Positions 49,995 through 58,998 of a stretch of DNA of 64,000 nucleotides are shown here, piece after piece. The DNA is from Curtobacterium sp. MCBD17_035. GTDB taxonomy: Bacteria > Actinomycetota > Actinomycetes > Actinomycetales > Microbacteriaceae. The stretch lies in contig NZ_CP126279.1 of assembly GCF_003234815.2 (NCBI RefSeq), forward strand, positions 3,162,001-3,226,000, written 5' to 3'. Each line of letters opens with the position of its first letter. The stretch's first letter is position 1. A model generated the notes under the pieces. It made no database searches. It was not told the DNA's origin and was given only the letters and a program-made list of their open reading frames with translations. The position numbers and the translations under genes were made by a program.

Positions 49995-51659
49995 TCAGCG
50001 CTTGCCGTTGCCGGTCGCGTTCCCGTGTCCGTTCCCGTGCCCGTCCGCAGCGTCCTCCACGACGTTGCCGACGCCCTTCCCGGGGTGCTGCTTCACGGTG
50101 CCGGCGGCAGTGGTCGGCGTCGCCACGGGCACGGTCGGCTCGGGCTGCGGCACGGTCGTCGGGGTGACGGACGGCTGCGGCGCGGGCTCGCTGGTCTGGG
50201 ACGGCGGCGCGGGTTCGCTCGGTCCGCTGCTCGGGACCTGGGACGGCAGGGGTGACGTCACCGGGCCGGAGGTCATGGTCGTGGCGGTCCCGGTCGGCTC
50301 CGGGGTCGCCGGACCCCGTGACCGGACGGCGAGCGCGACGAGGACCCCGATGACGACGAGCGCGGCGACGACCGCGACGACGATCCACGCGGTCCGGCGG
50401 CGCCGCGCGCGCTCGGCTCCCGAGCCCGACGGGCCTGGTCCGCCCGGCCCGGCACCACCACCGCCGGATCCCGCGCCACGTCCACCGGATCCCGCGCCAC
50501 GTCCGCCGGCCCCGCCGGCCCCGCCGGCCCTGGCGCCGCCTCCACCCCCACCGTCGGCACCAGCCACGCCGCCACCGAGCACGGCGGTCGGGGCGTCGGC
50601 CCCGCCGCCCTGGGTGCCGGTGAGCAAGCGCGTCGGCGCGTCTCCGGTGGGCATCGCCCGCGTCGGCGCGTCCATCGCGGCCGTCGGACGGTCCGCGTGC
50701 GCAGCGTCCGCGCCCACGGCACCGACCGCGGCACCGGCCACCCCGGCAGCCGCACCGGCTGCGGCGGCGGCGCGCCCCGGACCTCCCGGTCGATCGAGCA
50801 GGGCAGTCGGCGCGGCGGCCGTGTCGACGTCGCGGCCCAGGGCGCGGAGTCGGGCGGCGGCCTCGGCGGCGGTCGGCCGGTCCTCCGGCGCCATCGCGCT
50901 CATGGTGTGGAGCAGGGTGCGCCACGCGACGGGCAGCGACGGATCGATCTCGGGTGCCCGGGTCAGTCGCGCGGTGGCGGACTCCATGACGCCGCCCGGG
51001 AACGCCTGCCGTCCGGTGAGCGCCTCGAGCAGCAGCAGCCCGAGCGCGTACACGTCCGCCTCGCCGGTGAGCTCCTGGTTCGTCACCTGCTCGGGCGCCA
51101 GGTACGCGGCCGTGCCCATGACCATGCCGGTCCCGGTCAGCCGGGCGGCGTCGCGGAGCAGGGCGATGCCGAAGTCCGCCAGCTTCACCCGGAGGCCGCC
51201 CGGTGCTGTCGCGTCGTCCTCGATCAGGACGTTCGCGGGCTTGACGTCGCGGTGGACGATGCCCTGCGCGTGGACGGCGGCGAGCGCGTCGGCCACCTGC
51301 GCGCCGATGTGCGCGACGACGCCCCGCGCGAGCGCACCGTCGCGCATGCGGGTGGCCAGGTCGGTGCCCGGCACCAGTTCCATGACGAGGAACGACTCAC
51401 CGTCGCCGTCGGCGATCGCCGCGTCGTACAGGGTGACGAGCGAGGGGTGCCGGAGGCTCGCGAGGACGCGGATCTCGGCTTCGGCCCGGCTGCGCTCACC
51501 GTGGTCGACGGGCCCGGTGCGGAACACCTTGACGGCGACCTCGCGGCCGAGCTGCTCGTCGACCGCGCGGTACACGGTCGCCATGCCGCCGTGGCCGAGC
51601 GTCCCGAGCACCTGGTAGCGGCCGCCGATGGTCCGTGGGGCAGGTCCGTCGTCGCTCAT
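49995..51659 (-). CDS. Membrane Ser/Thr protein kinase (PknB-like)
   Basis: The 554-aa protein has a complete kinase domain: P-loop LGHGGMATVYRA, Lys in REVAVKVF, catalytic HRDVKPAN, DFG and YLAPEQ. An Ala/Gly-rich linker with repeats of GGRGAGS and PTRAM/PTAVL-like Thr sites follows, then one transmembrane helix (AWIVVAVVAALVVIGVLVAL) and a Pro/Ser/Thr-rich exterior tail ending in HGNGHGNATGNGKR. No PASTA domains are present. The mRNA is probably leaderless (TAGCGT 8 nt before ATG 51659). Confidence 0.9.
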   Translation of the reverse strand: MSDDGPAPRTIGGRYQVLGTLGHGGMATVYRAVDEQLGREVAVKVFRTGPVDHGERSRAEAEIRVLASLRHPSLVTLYDAAIADGDGESFLVMELVPGTDLATRMRDGALARGVVAHIGAQVADALAAVHAQGIVHRDVKPANVLIEDDATAPGGLRVKLADFGIALLRDAARLTGTGMVMGTAAYLAPEQVTNQELTGEADVYALGLLLLEALTGRQAFPGGVMESATARLTRAPEIDPSLPVAWRTLLHTMSAMAPEDRPTAAEAAARLRALGRDVDTAAAPTALLDRPGGPGRAAAAAGAAAGVAGAAVGAVGADAAHADRPTAAMDAPTRAMPTGDAPTRLLTGTQGGGADAPTAVLGGGVAGADGGGGGGARAGGAGGAGGRGAGSGGRGAGSGGGGAGPGGPGPSGSGAERARRRRTAWIVVAVVAALVVIGVLVALAVRSRGPATPEPTGTATTMTSGPVTSPLPSQVPSSGPSEPAPPSQTSEPAPQPSVTPTTVPQPEPTVPVATPTTAAGTVKQHPGKGVGNVVEDAADGHGNGHGNATGNGKR

Positions 51660-51667
51660 GCTGCCCA

Positions 51668-51673
51668 ACGCTA
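51668..51673 (-). promoter_or_regulatory. -10 hexamer TAGCGT of a leaderless promoter
   Basis: TAGCGT ends 8 nt before ATG 51659. Its first three bases are also the TAG stop of the upstream gene, so the kinase has its own promoter embedded at that gene's end. Confidence 0.45.
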
Positions 51674-52432
51674 CCGAGGCAGGGGCCGCGTGGTTCCGAG
51701 CGGGACGGAAGCGCTGCCGGCCAGGCCCTCGCGTGCGACGGCGTAGGAGGGTTCACGGAGGGCGCGGGTCCACGGGTAGGTCCCACTCCCCGGGAGCGGT
51801 CGCAGCATCGGGTCGAACCGCGTGCCGGTGTCCGTGTCCGTCGTGCCGGCGTCGCGGGCGAGCACCAGTCGCGCGAAGGGGTGCCACACGCCGAGGGGTT
51901 CCGCGTGCAGGAGCTGGAGGACCCACGAGCCCTCGTCGAGCACGGCTGCGCTGGCGCTCGGATCGGACGGCAGCGTCGGTCCGGGCAGCGCACGTGCGGC
52001 GACGAGCACGGGGCCGAGCGCGCCGCGGTACGGCACCAGGGACGTGAAGCGGAGACCGTCGGGGGTGCGGGCAGGGCGGAGCATCCAGCGGTCCGGCAGC
52101 CCGAGCCCGGTGGCCGCGAGCAGGAGGTCTGCGGGCCCGCCCGGGGTGGTGGCGCGGACAGCGAGGCCCCAGATGTCGGGCAGCACCGCCGGCAGGCCGA
52201 TCCCCCGCGACAACCGTGCCTCGACGACCTGGCCGTCGGCAGCGCCGTCGTCGATCCACCCGATGCCACTGGGCTCCGCACGTCGGTACCAGTCGATCCG
52301 CCCCCGCAGTGCGACCCCGTGCGGGTGGACCGGGCGGCCGCGACGCGCCGCTCGGACGGCAGCGATGCCCGCCGCGGCGAGCGCGCCGGCCGCGGCGGCG
52401 AACGGTACTCGGCTGGCGTCCTCGGTGTGCAT
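51671..52432 (-). CDS. Hypothetical protein, single N-terminal hydrophobic segment
   Basis: The 253-aa protein has a short hydrophobic stretch near residues 10-28 (FAAAAGALAAAGIAAV) followed by a basic patch and a soluble domain of ~220 residues (GVALRGRIDWYRRAEPSGIG onward). No family is confidently recognised, and neither an RBS nor a clear leaderless -10 is seen before ATG 52432. It lies directly upstream of the kinase gene. Confidence 0.65.
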   Translation of the reverse strand: MHTEDASRVPFAAAAGALAAAGIAAVRAARRGRPVHPHGVALRGRIDWYRRAEPSGIGWIDDGAADGQVVEARLSRGIGLPAVLPDIWGLAVRATTPGGPADLLLAATGLGLPDRWMLRPARTPDGLRFTSLVPYRGALGPVLVAARALPGPTLPSDPSASAAVLDEGSWVLQLLHAEPLGVWHPFARLVLARDAGTTDTDTGTRFDPMLRPLPGSGTYPWTRALREPSYAVAREGLAGSASVPLGTTRPLPR

Positions 52433-52539
52433 GTGCCCACGATGCCAGCGCTTCCCGCACGCGCCCACAGCGGGGCGCGGGGCGCGGTTCCGGCGTGACG
52501 GGATCGGATCAGCGTCGTGCAGCTCGGCGATCGTCGGCC

Positions 52540-53520
52540 TCAGATGACGTAGGTGGCGAAGAGCGGCCCGTACGTCTGGCCGTTCCCGGGGACCGGGTCG
52601 CTCCCCGGGGCCCCGACCGCGGCGGCCTCGACGAGCACCTGCCCGTTGTTGGTGCGCAACGGCAGGGCCCGGTTCGGGATGTGCGCCGAGTGCTCGAGGG
52701 TGAAGCTCGCCCCGGTAGGGATCGGTGCGTCCACGCGGTACTCGCGCCGAATGCCGACCGCCCCGCCGGGGAAGGTCGCGGGACCCGTCGGGACGACGTT
52801 GCCGGTCGTCAGACCGATCGCGGCACCGTCCGCGCCGACGCCGACCAGTTCGATGGCCGACACGATGGTGGCGCCCCCGATCGAGATCGTGCCGAACGTG
52901 TACGTGAGCAGGGACCCCGCGGGCAGTGGCACGCTGCCCGCGTTCCGGATCACGCTGCGGAACGTGTAGGTGCCGTTCACCCGGTACGCGGGTTGCCCGC
53001 TGATCGTCGTGCCGGGGCCCTGCAGGAACGGCCATGTCGGTCCGCCGGCACTGACCACGGCGATGTCGAAGGCCGGGACCACCGTCCGGGTGGCACTCGC
53101 CGGGGCGATGCCGCTCACGGTCGCGGTGAGCGTCACGGTCCCGGCTGCCGTCCCCGCCGTCAGGTCGGTCGCCCGTGCGGTCCCCGAGGCGTCCGTCGTC
53201 ACCGTGCGCTGCGTCACCCCGGGCGCGCCGAAGAAGGCGGGCCCGGAGACCCGGAGGACGATCGTCTCGCCAGCGACGGGCTTCCCGTCCGCGCCGACGA
53301 GCACCGCGCGGCCGTCCGACAGATCACCGCCCGTCGGCCGTTGGTCGGGCTCGTCGAACACCACGTGGAGGATCGCTCCAGCACTCGCCGCCGCTGCGGG
53401 CGTGGTCGCGCTCAGCGCGATGGCCGGGATGCTCCATGCCGCTGCACCCACCAGCGTGCGGCGTGCGATCGTCTGCGGGCGCCCGTCGGGGCCCGTCCGC
53501 CGCTCGTCGTCGTCGCTCAT
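52540..53520 (-). CDS. Tat-exported protein with Ig-like (invasin/Big-type) domain
   Basis: The 326-aa protein has a twin-arginine signal (ARRTLVGAAAWSIPAIALSA, cleavage near PAAAA). Residues ~50-150 form an Ig-like domain (GKPVAGETIVLRVSGPAFFG, then TVTTDASGTARATDLTAGT), and a second beta-rich domain of ~165 residues follows without recognised family. The signal and Ig domain are paralogous to those of the protein at 55706-57241. It is probably secreted and folded before export. The ATG at 53520 has a weak RBS. Confidence 0.72.
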   Translation of the reverse strand: MSDDDERRTGPDGRPQTIARRTLVGAAAWSIPAIALSATTPAAAASAGAILHVVFDEPDQRPTGGDLSDGRAVLVGADGKPVAGETIVLRVSGPAFFGAPGVTQRTVTTDASGTARATDLTAGTAAGTVTLTATVSGIAPASATRTVVPAFDIAVVSAGGPTWPFLQGPGTTISGQPAYRVNGTYTFRSVIRNAGSVPLPAGSLLTYTFGTISIGGATIVSAIELVGVGADGAAIGLTTGNVVPTGPATFPGGAVGIRREYRVDAPIPTGASFTLEHSAHIPNRALPLRTNNGQVLVEAAAVGAPGSDPVPGNGQTYGPLFATYVI

Positions 53521-53612
53521 CCGGTCGTCCACCTCTCGTCGTCGGACTCCGGCCCGTGCCGGAGGTGATCGGAACGGTAGGTGCACAGGGCGCCGAGGAC
53601 GACCGGGTCCGC

Positions 53613-53642
53613 GGTGGATCCCCACGTCGACGGGGATCCACC
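53613..53642 (-). terminator. Terminator hairpin (11-bp perfect stem)
   Basis: Arms 53613-53623 and 53632-53642 pair perfectly around an 8-nt loop. A second 8-bp hairpin lies at 53685-53709. Both follow the DNA polymerase gene's stop (53725) on the minus strand. Confidence 0.65.
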
Positions 53643-53724
53643 GGATCTCGATCACTCGCCGTGTCAGCCGACGTCGGGTGATCACCGGGGAGCGCCTCAC
53701 CCTCCCCGGCGAGTGCCGCGCCGC

Positions 53725-55428
53725 CTACTTGGCCGACGCGTAGTCGTCGGCCACCGCGACCTGCAGCGGGAACTCGACGGGGAAGTCCCCGAACAACAGG
53801 CGCCCGGCATCGGCGGCCGCGGACCGGACGTGCTCGACGACACGGTCGGCGTCGCCTTCGGGCGTGTGCACCATGATCTCGTCGTGCAGGAAGAACACCA
53901 GGTGCGGGCCGGCGGTGACCGGTCCGGGCCACTCGGCCATCAGGCGCGTCCGGAGCCCGGCGAGCCAGGACAGCGCCCACTCGGCGGCGCTCGCCTGCAC
54001 GACGAAGTTCCGGGTGAACCGACCCCAGCTCCGCGCACGACTCCGCGCCGCCCGTTCGAGTGCCGGTGAACCCTCGGCCGAGAACGCGTGGGCCTGGGCG
54101 GCCAGCTGGTCGGGGGACGGTGCCGGCGAGGTCCGCCCGAGCCGTGACGTGACGACCTCGCCCCGCTCGCCCGCCCGGGCCGCTGCCTCGACGAGCGCGA
54201 GCGCCTTCGGGTACGCCCGCGCCAGTCGGGGCACGAGCCGTCCGCCCTCGCCCTGGGTGGCGCCGTACATCGCGCCGAGCATCGCGCCCTTGGCCTGCTG
54301 CCGGGTCTCGACCGCACCCGAGGCGACCACGCCGTCGTACAGGTCGCGGCCCCGCCCGGCCTCCGCCATCGCACGGTCCTGCGCGAGCGCGGCGAGGACA
54401 CGGGGTTCGAGCTGCGCCGCGTCCGCGACGACGAGTTTCCAGCCGGGGTCGGGGACGACCGCGGCCCGGATCTGCTTCGGCAGCTGCAGGGCTCCGCCGC
54501 CGCTGGCCGCCCACCGCCCGGAGACGACACCGCCGACGACGTACTCCGGGTGGAACCGGCCGTCCTCGATCCACTCGTCGAGCCACGTCCAGCCGTTCGC
54601 GGTGAGCAACCGGGAGCGCCGCTTGTAGTCGAGCAGCGGTTCGATCGCCGGGTGGTCGTGGCGCGCGAGCTCCCACTTGCGGGTGGAGTCGACGACGAGC
54701 CCGGCCCGGCGGAGGGAGCGGAGGACGTCCGCGGGCGAGTCGGGGTTGAGCCCGGGGTCGTCGAGCCGTTCGCGCAGCACGGCGGCGAGCTCCTCGAGCC
54801 GCCGCGGTCGGACGCCGTACGGCACGCGGGGGCCGAGCACGTCCTCGAGGATCCGCTCGTGCACGTCGACCCGCCACGGCAAGCCCCCGAAGCGCATCTC
54901 CGCGGCGACGAGTGCCCCGGCAGACTCGGCGGCGAGCAACAGCCGGAGCGCACCCGGATCCCGGGACCCGGCCACGGCCTCCTGTTGCGCGCGGAACTCG
55001 GCGACGGGATCGGCAGCGGACACCGGATCTGCAGCGATCCGTCCGGTGGACGACGGCCCCGACGCGAAGATCGAGTCGTCGAACAGGGCGTCCGCGCGCG
55101 GTGCGGGGGCGGCCTCGCCGGGGTCGTCCCACCAACCGTCCGGTGCCGTCGCGAGCGGCGACCCGGCGGTCGCGACCGCGGTGCGCAGGATCCGGTGGCA
55201 CAGCCGCAGGTCGACGCACCGCGCGACACGGCCGCCCGCCGCGAGCACCTGTGGGTACCAGCGGGCCGTGTCGTCCCACACCCACCGCACGCCCGGCGCT
55301 TCGTGCACCGCGATCCAGGCCGGGAGGCCCGCCGCGGCCACGTGCACCGGCGCGCCCTGGGCGGTCCCCGCGTCCGACACGACGGTCGCGAGCGTGCCGC
55401 CGTCGACGCGGTTCAGGACGATGTGCAC
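53725..55428 (-). CDS. Family A DNA polymerase, actinobacterial bifunctional 3'-5' exonuclease/polymerase type
   Basis: The 567-aa protein has an N-terminal exonuclease-like region (CVDLRLCHRILRTA) and a PolA palm with motif A VVADAAQLEPRVLAALAQD, motif B RQQAKGAMLGAMYGATQGEG and motif C FFLHDEIMVHTP. It is shorter than PolA and lacks the 5' nuclease domain, matching the second PolA-like protein seen in many actinobacteria, probably for repair. GTG 55428 has CATGAT 6 nt upstream (leaderless pattern). Confidence 0.87.
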   Translation of the reverse strand: MHIVLNRVDGGTLATVVSDAGTAQGAPVHVAAAGLPAWIAVHEAPGVRWVWDDTARWYPQVLAAGGRVARCVDLRLCHRILRTAVATAGSPLATAPDGWWDDPGEAAPAPRADALFDDSIFASGPSSTGRIAADPVSAADPVAEFRAQQEAVAGSRDPGALRLLLAAESAGALVAAEMRFGGLPWRVDVHERILEDVLGPRVPYGVRPRRLEELAAVLRERLDDPGLNPDSPADVLRSLRRAGLVVDSTRKWELARHDHPAIEPLLDYKRRSRLLTANGWTWLDEWIEDGRFHPEYVVGGVVSGRWAASGGGALQLPKQIRAAVVPDPGWKLVVADAAQLEPRVLAALAQDRAMAEAGRGRDLYDGVVASGAVETRQQAKGAMLGAMYGATQGEGGRLVPRLARAYPKALALVEAAARAGERGEVVTSRLGRTSPAPSPDQLAAQAHAFSAEGSPALERAARSRARSWGRFTRNFVVQASAAEWALSWLAGLRTRLMAEWPGPVTAGPHLVFFLHDEIMVHTPEGDADRVVEHVRSAAADAGRLLFGDFPVEFPLQVAVADDYASAK

Positions 55429-55468
55429 CCGTCGATCATGCCCGGGACCACCGGCACGACCGGCACGG

Positions 55469-55582
55469 TCAGCCCTCCTCGGCTCCGACGAGGTACTTCC
55501 GAAGAGAGCCGTCCGCGAGCACCGTACGCACGACGGCGGGGTCGTGCAGGGCGTGGCGGTCGAGCGACGACGGGCGACACAT
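55469..55582 (-). CDS. Possible very small protein or gene remnant
   Basis: This 37-codon frame from ATG 55582 encodes LDRHALHDPAVVRTVLADGS and ends LRKYLVGAEEG. The look is that of a helical fragment of a regulator-type domain. No RBS is visible and it lies directly upstream of the polymerase gene. Low confidence that it is translated. Confidence 0.25.
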   Translation of the reverse strand: MCRPSSLDRHALHDPAVVRTVLADGSLRKYLVGAEEG

Positions 55583-55705
55583 CGGGTGAAGGTCCAGCCG
55601 CCGATGCCCCGACCCCCGTGCCCGACGCGGACGGGGTGAGGACCGGATGTGACCATGCCCGGACGCTTCCCGACCCCCTCCGACCGAACTGGAGCACAGA
55701 TCCAC

Positions 55706-57241
55706 ATGAGCGACGACCGACCCGACCAGCAGCAACCCCGCACCCTCTCGCCGGCGACGGCGTCGGAGGATCGATTAGGGAGTCCCAGCCGTCGCTCGAT
55801 CGTCCTCGCGGGAGCGTGGAGCGTTCCCGCGATCGCCCTCGCCACCGCGACCCCTGCACATGCGGCCAGTGACAGCGCCACCATCACGGTCTCGTTCGCC
55901 GATTCCGCGCCTCGCGCACCGGGTTCCTCGCTCGCCGACGGGACCGCGACCGTCCGCTCCGGCAGCGGAGTTCCGTTGCCGAACGAGACCGTCGTCCTCA
56001 CGGTCTCCGGACCCGCCTCCTTCGGCCCCCCGGGGACCACCACGGTCACGGTCACCACCGACGCCGCAGGCCAGGCGGCTGCCGCCGGTCTCACCGCGGG
56101 CACGACCAACGGCACGGTGACGCTCACCGCGACCGTGACCGGTGCGGGGACTGCCACCGCCACGATCAGCGTCCTCCATCAGGGTGTGCTCCACCAGGAG
56201 GCCGCGGTCCGGTTCCCGGCGGCGACCGGCGCGTTCACCGCACTCGCCTCGAACAGCACGTCGAACAACCGGTACGGCGTCGCTGGCGTGACCTCGACCG
56301 GCGAGGTGTGGAGTTACTACTCGGGGACGAACACGGTGCGACGGGTCGCCACCGGTGCCGATCCGTCGATCGCGCCGGCGATCGCCCTCCGGGGGAACTC
56401 GAACGACAGCTTCACCCACTACGTGAAGGGAGGCGTGGCTTTGAACGACAATGGCTCACCGCTGTTCCCCGGGGTACCGGGACCGTTCACGCACCTGACC
56501 GCGACGAGTACTGCGGACAACCTGTACTGCGTCGTCGCGGTGACGTCTGCCGGTGCCGTCTGGCGGTACTTCTACGGCAACACGTCCTCCAGTGTGGCGC
56601 AGGTCGCGTCGGACGCGGATCCGACGATCCCGCCGGTGTCGGCGATCAGCTCCGTCAGCAAGGACTCCTCGCAGGTCTTCGTGACCCGGGACGGCGTCCT
56701 CCACTCCCGCAGTACTGCAGACGCGACTCCCTTCCCAACGACGGCGCGGTTCGTGGGCGCGTCGGCGACCAGCACGCTGGCCAACCACTACGCGTTCGTC
56801 GCCGTGACGTCCACCGGCGAGGTGTGGCGCCTCGGCTATCGCAGCAGTGCGCCGACCCTCATCGACCGCGTCGCCACCGGCGCCGACCCCACGGTCACAC
56901 CGGTGGTCGGGATCCGCTCCGACGCCAACGACCACGTTCCGGTCTGGGTCGGGACGGACGGCCGGGCGTACTCGACCTGGTCGAGTACGCCTGTCTTCCC
57001 GGCGGCGACCGGCCGCTTCACGCATCTCGCCGCGGACGCGGAGGCGCACAACCGGTTCGCGGTCGTGGGGGTCACGACGACCGGCGAGGTGTGGCGGTGG
57101 CACTACGGCGGGAACAACTCCAGAACCGACGACTACGCGCGTGTCCTCACCGGTGCGGACCCCGCGATCGCACCGGGTGTGGGACTGCGCGACGACTCGA
57201 ACGACTCCGTCGCGTTCTCGGTGACCGGGGCGTCCGCCTGA
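55706..57241 (+). CDS. Tat-exported protein: Ig-like domain plus four ~85-residue repeats
   Basis: The 511-aa protein has a twin-arginine signal (Arg29-Arg30 in SPSRRSIVLAGAWSVPAIAL, cleavage near AHA-A at ~53). An Ig-like domain (~55-155) paralogous to the gene at 52540 follows. Four tandem repeats start near residues 177, 261, 349 and 439. Each repeat contains a (Y/F)xVVxVTSTGEVWR strand set followed by VATGADP.I.P and R.DSND, suggesting a four-bladed or partial beta-propeller. It may bind a surface ligand or glycan. GGAG is 12 nt before ATG 55706. Confidence 0.7.
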   Translation: MSDDRPDQQQPRTLSPATASEDRLGSPSRRSIVLAGAWSVPAIALATATPAHAASDSATITVSFADSAPRAPGSSLADGTATVRSGSGVPLPNETVVLTVSGPASFGPPGTTTVTVTTDAAGQAAAAGLTAGTTNGTVTLTATVTGAGTATATISVLHQGVLHQEAAVRFPAATGAFTALASNSTSNNRYGVAGVTSTGEVWSYYSGTNTVRRVATGADPSIAPAIALRGNSNDSFTHYVKGGVALNDNGSPLFPGVPGPFTHLTATSTADNLYCVVAVTSAGAVWRYFYGNTSSSVAQVASDADPTIPPVSAISSVSKDSSQVFVTRDGVLHSRSTADATPFPTTARFVGASATSTLANHYAFVAVTSTGEVWRLGYRSSAPTLIDRVATGADPTVTPVVGIRSDANDHVPVWVGTDGRAYSTWSSTPVFPAATGRFTHLAADAEAHNRFAVVGVTTTGEVWRWHYGGNNSRTDDYARVLTGADPAIAPGVGLRDDSNDSVAFSVTGASA

Positions 57242-57333
57242 TCGGACGCATTTCGTCATTCTCGAGTGGCGCGGGAATGGGCGCGGTCCAGGCTGGGTTT
57301 CAGGAACGTCCGCGAACGCACCGAGGGAACCCC

Positions 57334-58998
57334 ATGCACCACCTGAGAACCGCCACCGTCGTCGCCGCCACCGCGGCACTCGCACTCGCACTCACCGGGT
57401 ACTCCGGCGCCACGGGGACCGCGCCGGCGAGCGCCGCCAGCAGCACGAAGGGCGGGACGCTCCACATCCTGACCACCGCGACGGCGGTGCACCTCGATCC
57501 CGCGACGAGCCAGAACCTGTCGACGACGACGCTCGGCCTGGTCGTCCGACGCCTCACCACGTGGGACATCCGGCCGGGGAAGACCGCGAAGGTCGTGCCG
57601 GACCTCGCCACGACCACGGGCACGCCGAGCGACGGCGGGAAGACCTGGACCTACCACCTGAAGAAGGGGATCGAGTTCCAGGACGGCACCCCGATCACCA
57701 GCCAGGACATCAAGTACGGCGTCGAGCGCTCCTTCGCGCCGACCCTCACCGGTGGCCTGAGCTACCACAAGTCATTGCTCGTCGGAGGCTCGAGCTACCA
57801 GGGTCCGTTCGACGGCGGGCAGCTCGACAGCATCGCGACGCCCGACGACCGCACGATCGTGTTCCACCTCGATGCGGCCTACGGCGACTGGCCGTGGATC
57901 GCGTCGATGCCCGCGTTCGCGCCCGTGCCGCAGGGCAAGGGCGACCCGAACACGTACGACGCGAAGCCGGTCGCGTCGGGCCCCTACCAGGTGCAGTCGA
58001 ACCAGCAGGGCTCCCAGCTGACCCTCGTGCGGAACAAGCACTGGAGCGCCGGGACGGACAAGGTGCGCACCGCGGGCCCCGCGAAGATCGTGTTCGAGGA
58101 GAGCCAGGACGAGTCGACCCTGACCCAGAGCCTCATCGCCGACTCGGGTGACGCGAAGGACTCGTTCGCAGCCACCTACCTCGGGGCCGCAGAGCTCAAC
58201 CAGGTCCGCCCGAACCCGTCCGCCGCGTCGCGCGTCGCCACGTCGAAGGCCGGCCCGATCACGTACCTCGCCATGAACACGCAGCGTGGCGCACTGAAGG
58301 ACCTCCAGGTGCGCAAGGCCCTGGAGTACGCGACCGACAAGCGCGCCTTCCGGATCGCCGCCGGTGGCGCCCAGGCGGGCACGTACGCGTCGACGCTCAT
58401 CACACCGGGCATCGCGGGCCGCAAGTCGTACGAACTGTACAAGGCGCCGGCGTCCGGGAACGTGAAGAAGGCGAAGGCGCTGCTCAAGGCGGCGGGCCAG
58501 AAGGACCTGCACTTCACGCTCCTGACGCAGAACGACCCGTCGTACCTCGCCCAGGCGCAGGCGCTCCAGCAGGGGCTCAAGCGCGCGGGCATCGCGGTGA
58601 CGCTCAAGCCCGAGGACGTCGACAGCTTCTACACCGACGCCACGAACGACTCGTCGTACGACCTCGTCCTGTACGGCTGGCAGCCGGACTTCCCGAGCGC
58701 GAACGCGAACATCCAGCCGCTGTTCGCCTCGTCCCAGATCGGGAACGGCGGGTACAACGTGTCGCACTACAGCAACAGCGACGTCGACGCCCTCATCACG
58801 AAGGCGACGGCGACGGTGAACCGCTCGAAGGCGAACGCGCTGTGGGCCCAGGTCGACCGTCGCATCATGCAGGACGCGCCGATCGTGCCGCTGACCTACG
58901 CGAAGCAGTCGTTCCTCCGCGGCTCGGACGTCCAGCACTTCTTCGTGCCGGACTTCCCCGCGTACCCGAACTACCTCAAGGTCACGCTCGCCAAGTGA
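57334..58998 (+). CDS. ABC transporter peptide-type substrate-binding protein with lost lipobox Cys
   Basis: The 554-aa family 5 SBP has SKGGTLHILT at the mature start, GVERSFAPTL, DGTPITSQDIKYGVERSF and LAMNTQRGALKDLQVRKALE, typical of dipeptide/oligopeptide binding proteins. The signal ends LALALTGY: Tyr23 (TAC, 57400-57402) replaces the Cys expected in a lipobox (LTGC). It may be secreted free or anchored by an uncleaved signal. GAGGGA precedes ATG 57334. It is coupled to the ATPase gene by GTGA. Confidence 0.9.
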   Translation: MHHLRTATVVAATAALALALTGYSGATGTAPASAASSTKGGTLHILTTATAVHLDPATSQNLSTTTLGLVVRRLTTWDIRPGKTAKVVPDLATTTGTPSDGGKTWTYHLKKGIEFQDGTPITSQDIKYGVERSFAPTLTGGLSYHKSLLVGGSSYQGPFDGGQLDSIATPDDRTIVFHLDAAYGDWPWIASMPAFAPVPQGKGDPNTYDAKPVASGPYQVQSNQQGSQLTLVRNKHWSAGTDKVRTAGPAKIVFEESQDESTLTQSLIADSGDAKDSFAATYLGAAELNQVRPNPSAASRVATSKAGPITYLAMNTQRGALKDLQVRKALEYATDKRAFRIAAGGAQAGTYASTLITPGIAGRKSYELYKAPASGNVKKAKALLKAAGQKDLHFTLLTQNDPSYLAQAQALQQGLKRAGIAVTLKPEDVDSFYTDATNDSSYDLVLYGWQPDFPSANANIQPLFASSQIGNGGYNVSHYSNSDVDALITKATATVNRSKANALWAQVDRRIMQDAPIVPLTYAKQSFLRGSDVQHFFVPDFPAYPNYLKVTLAK

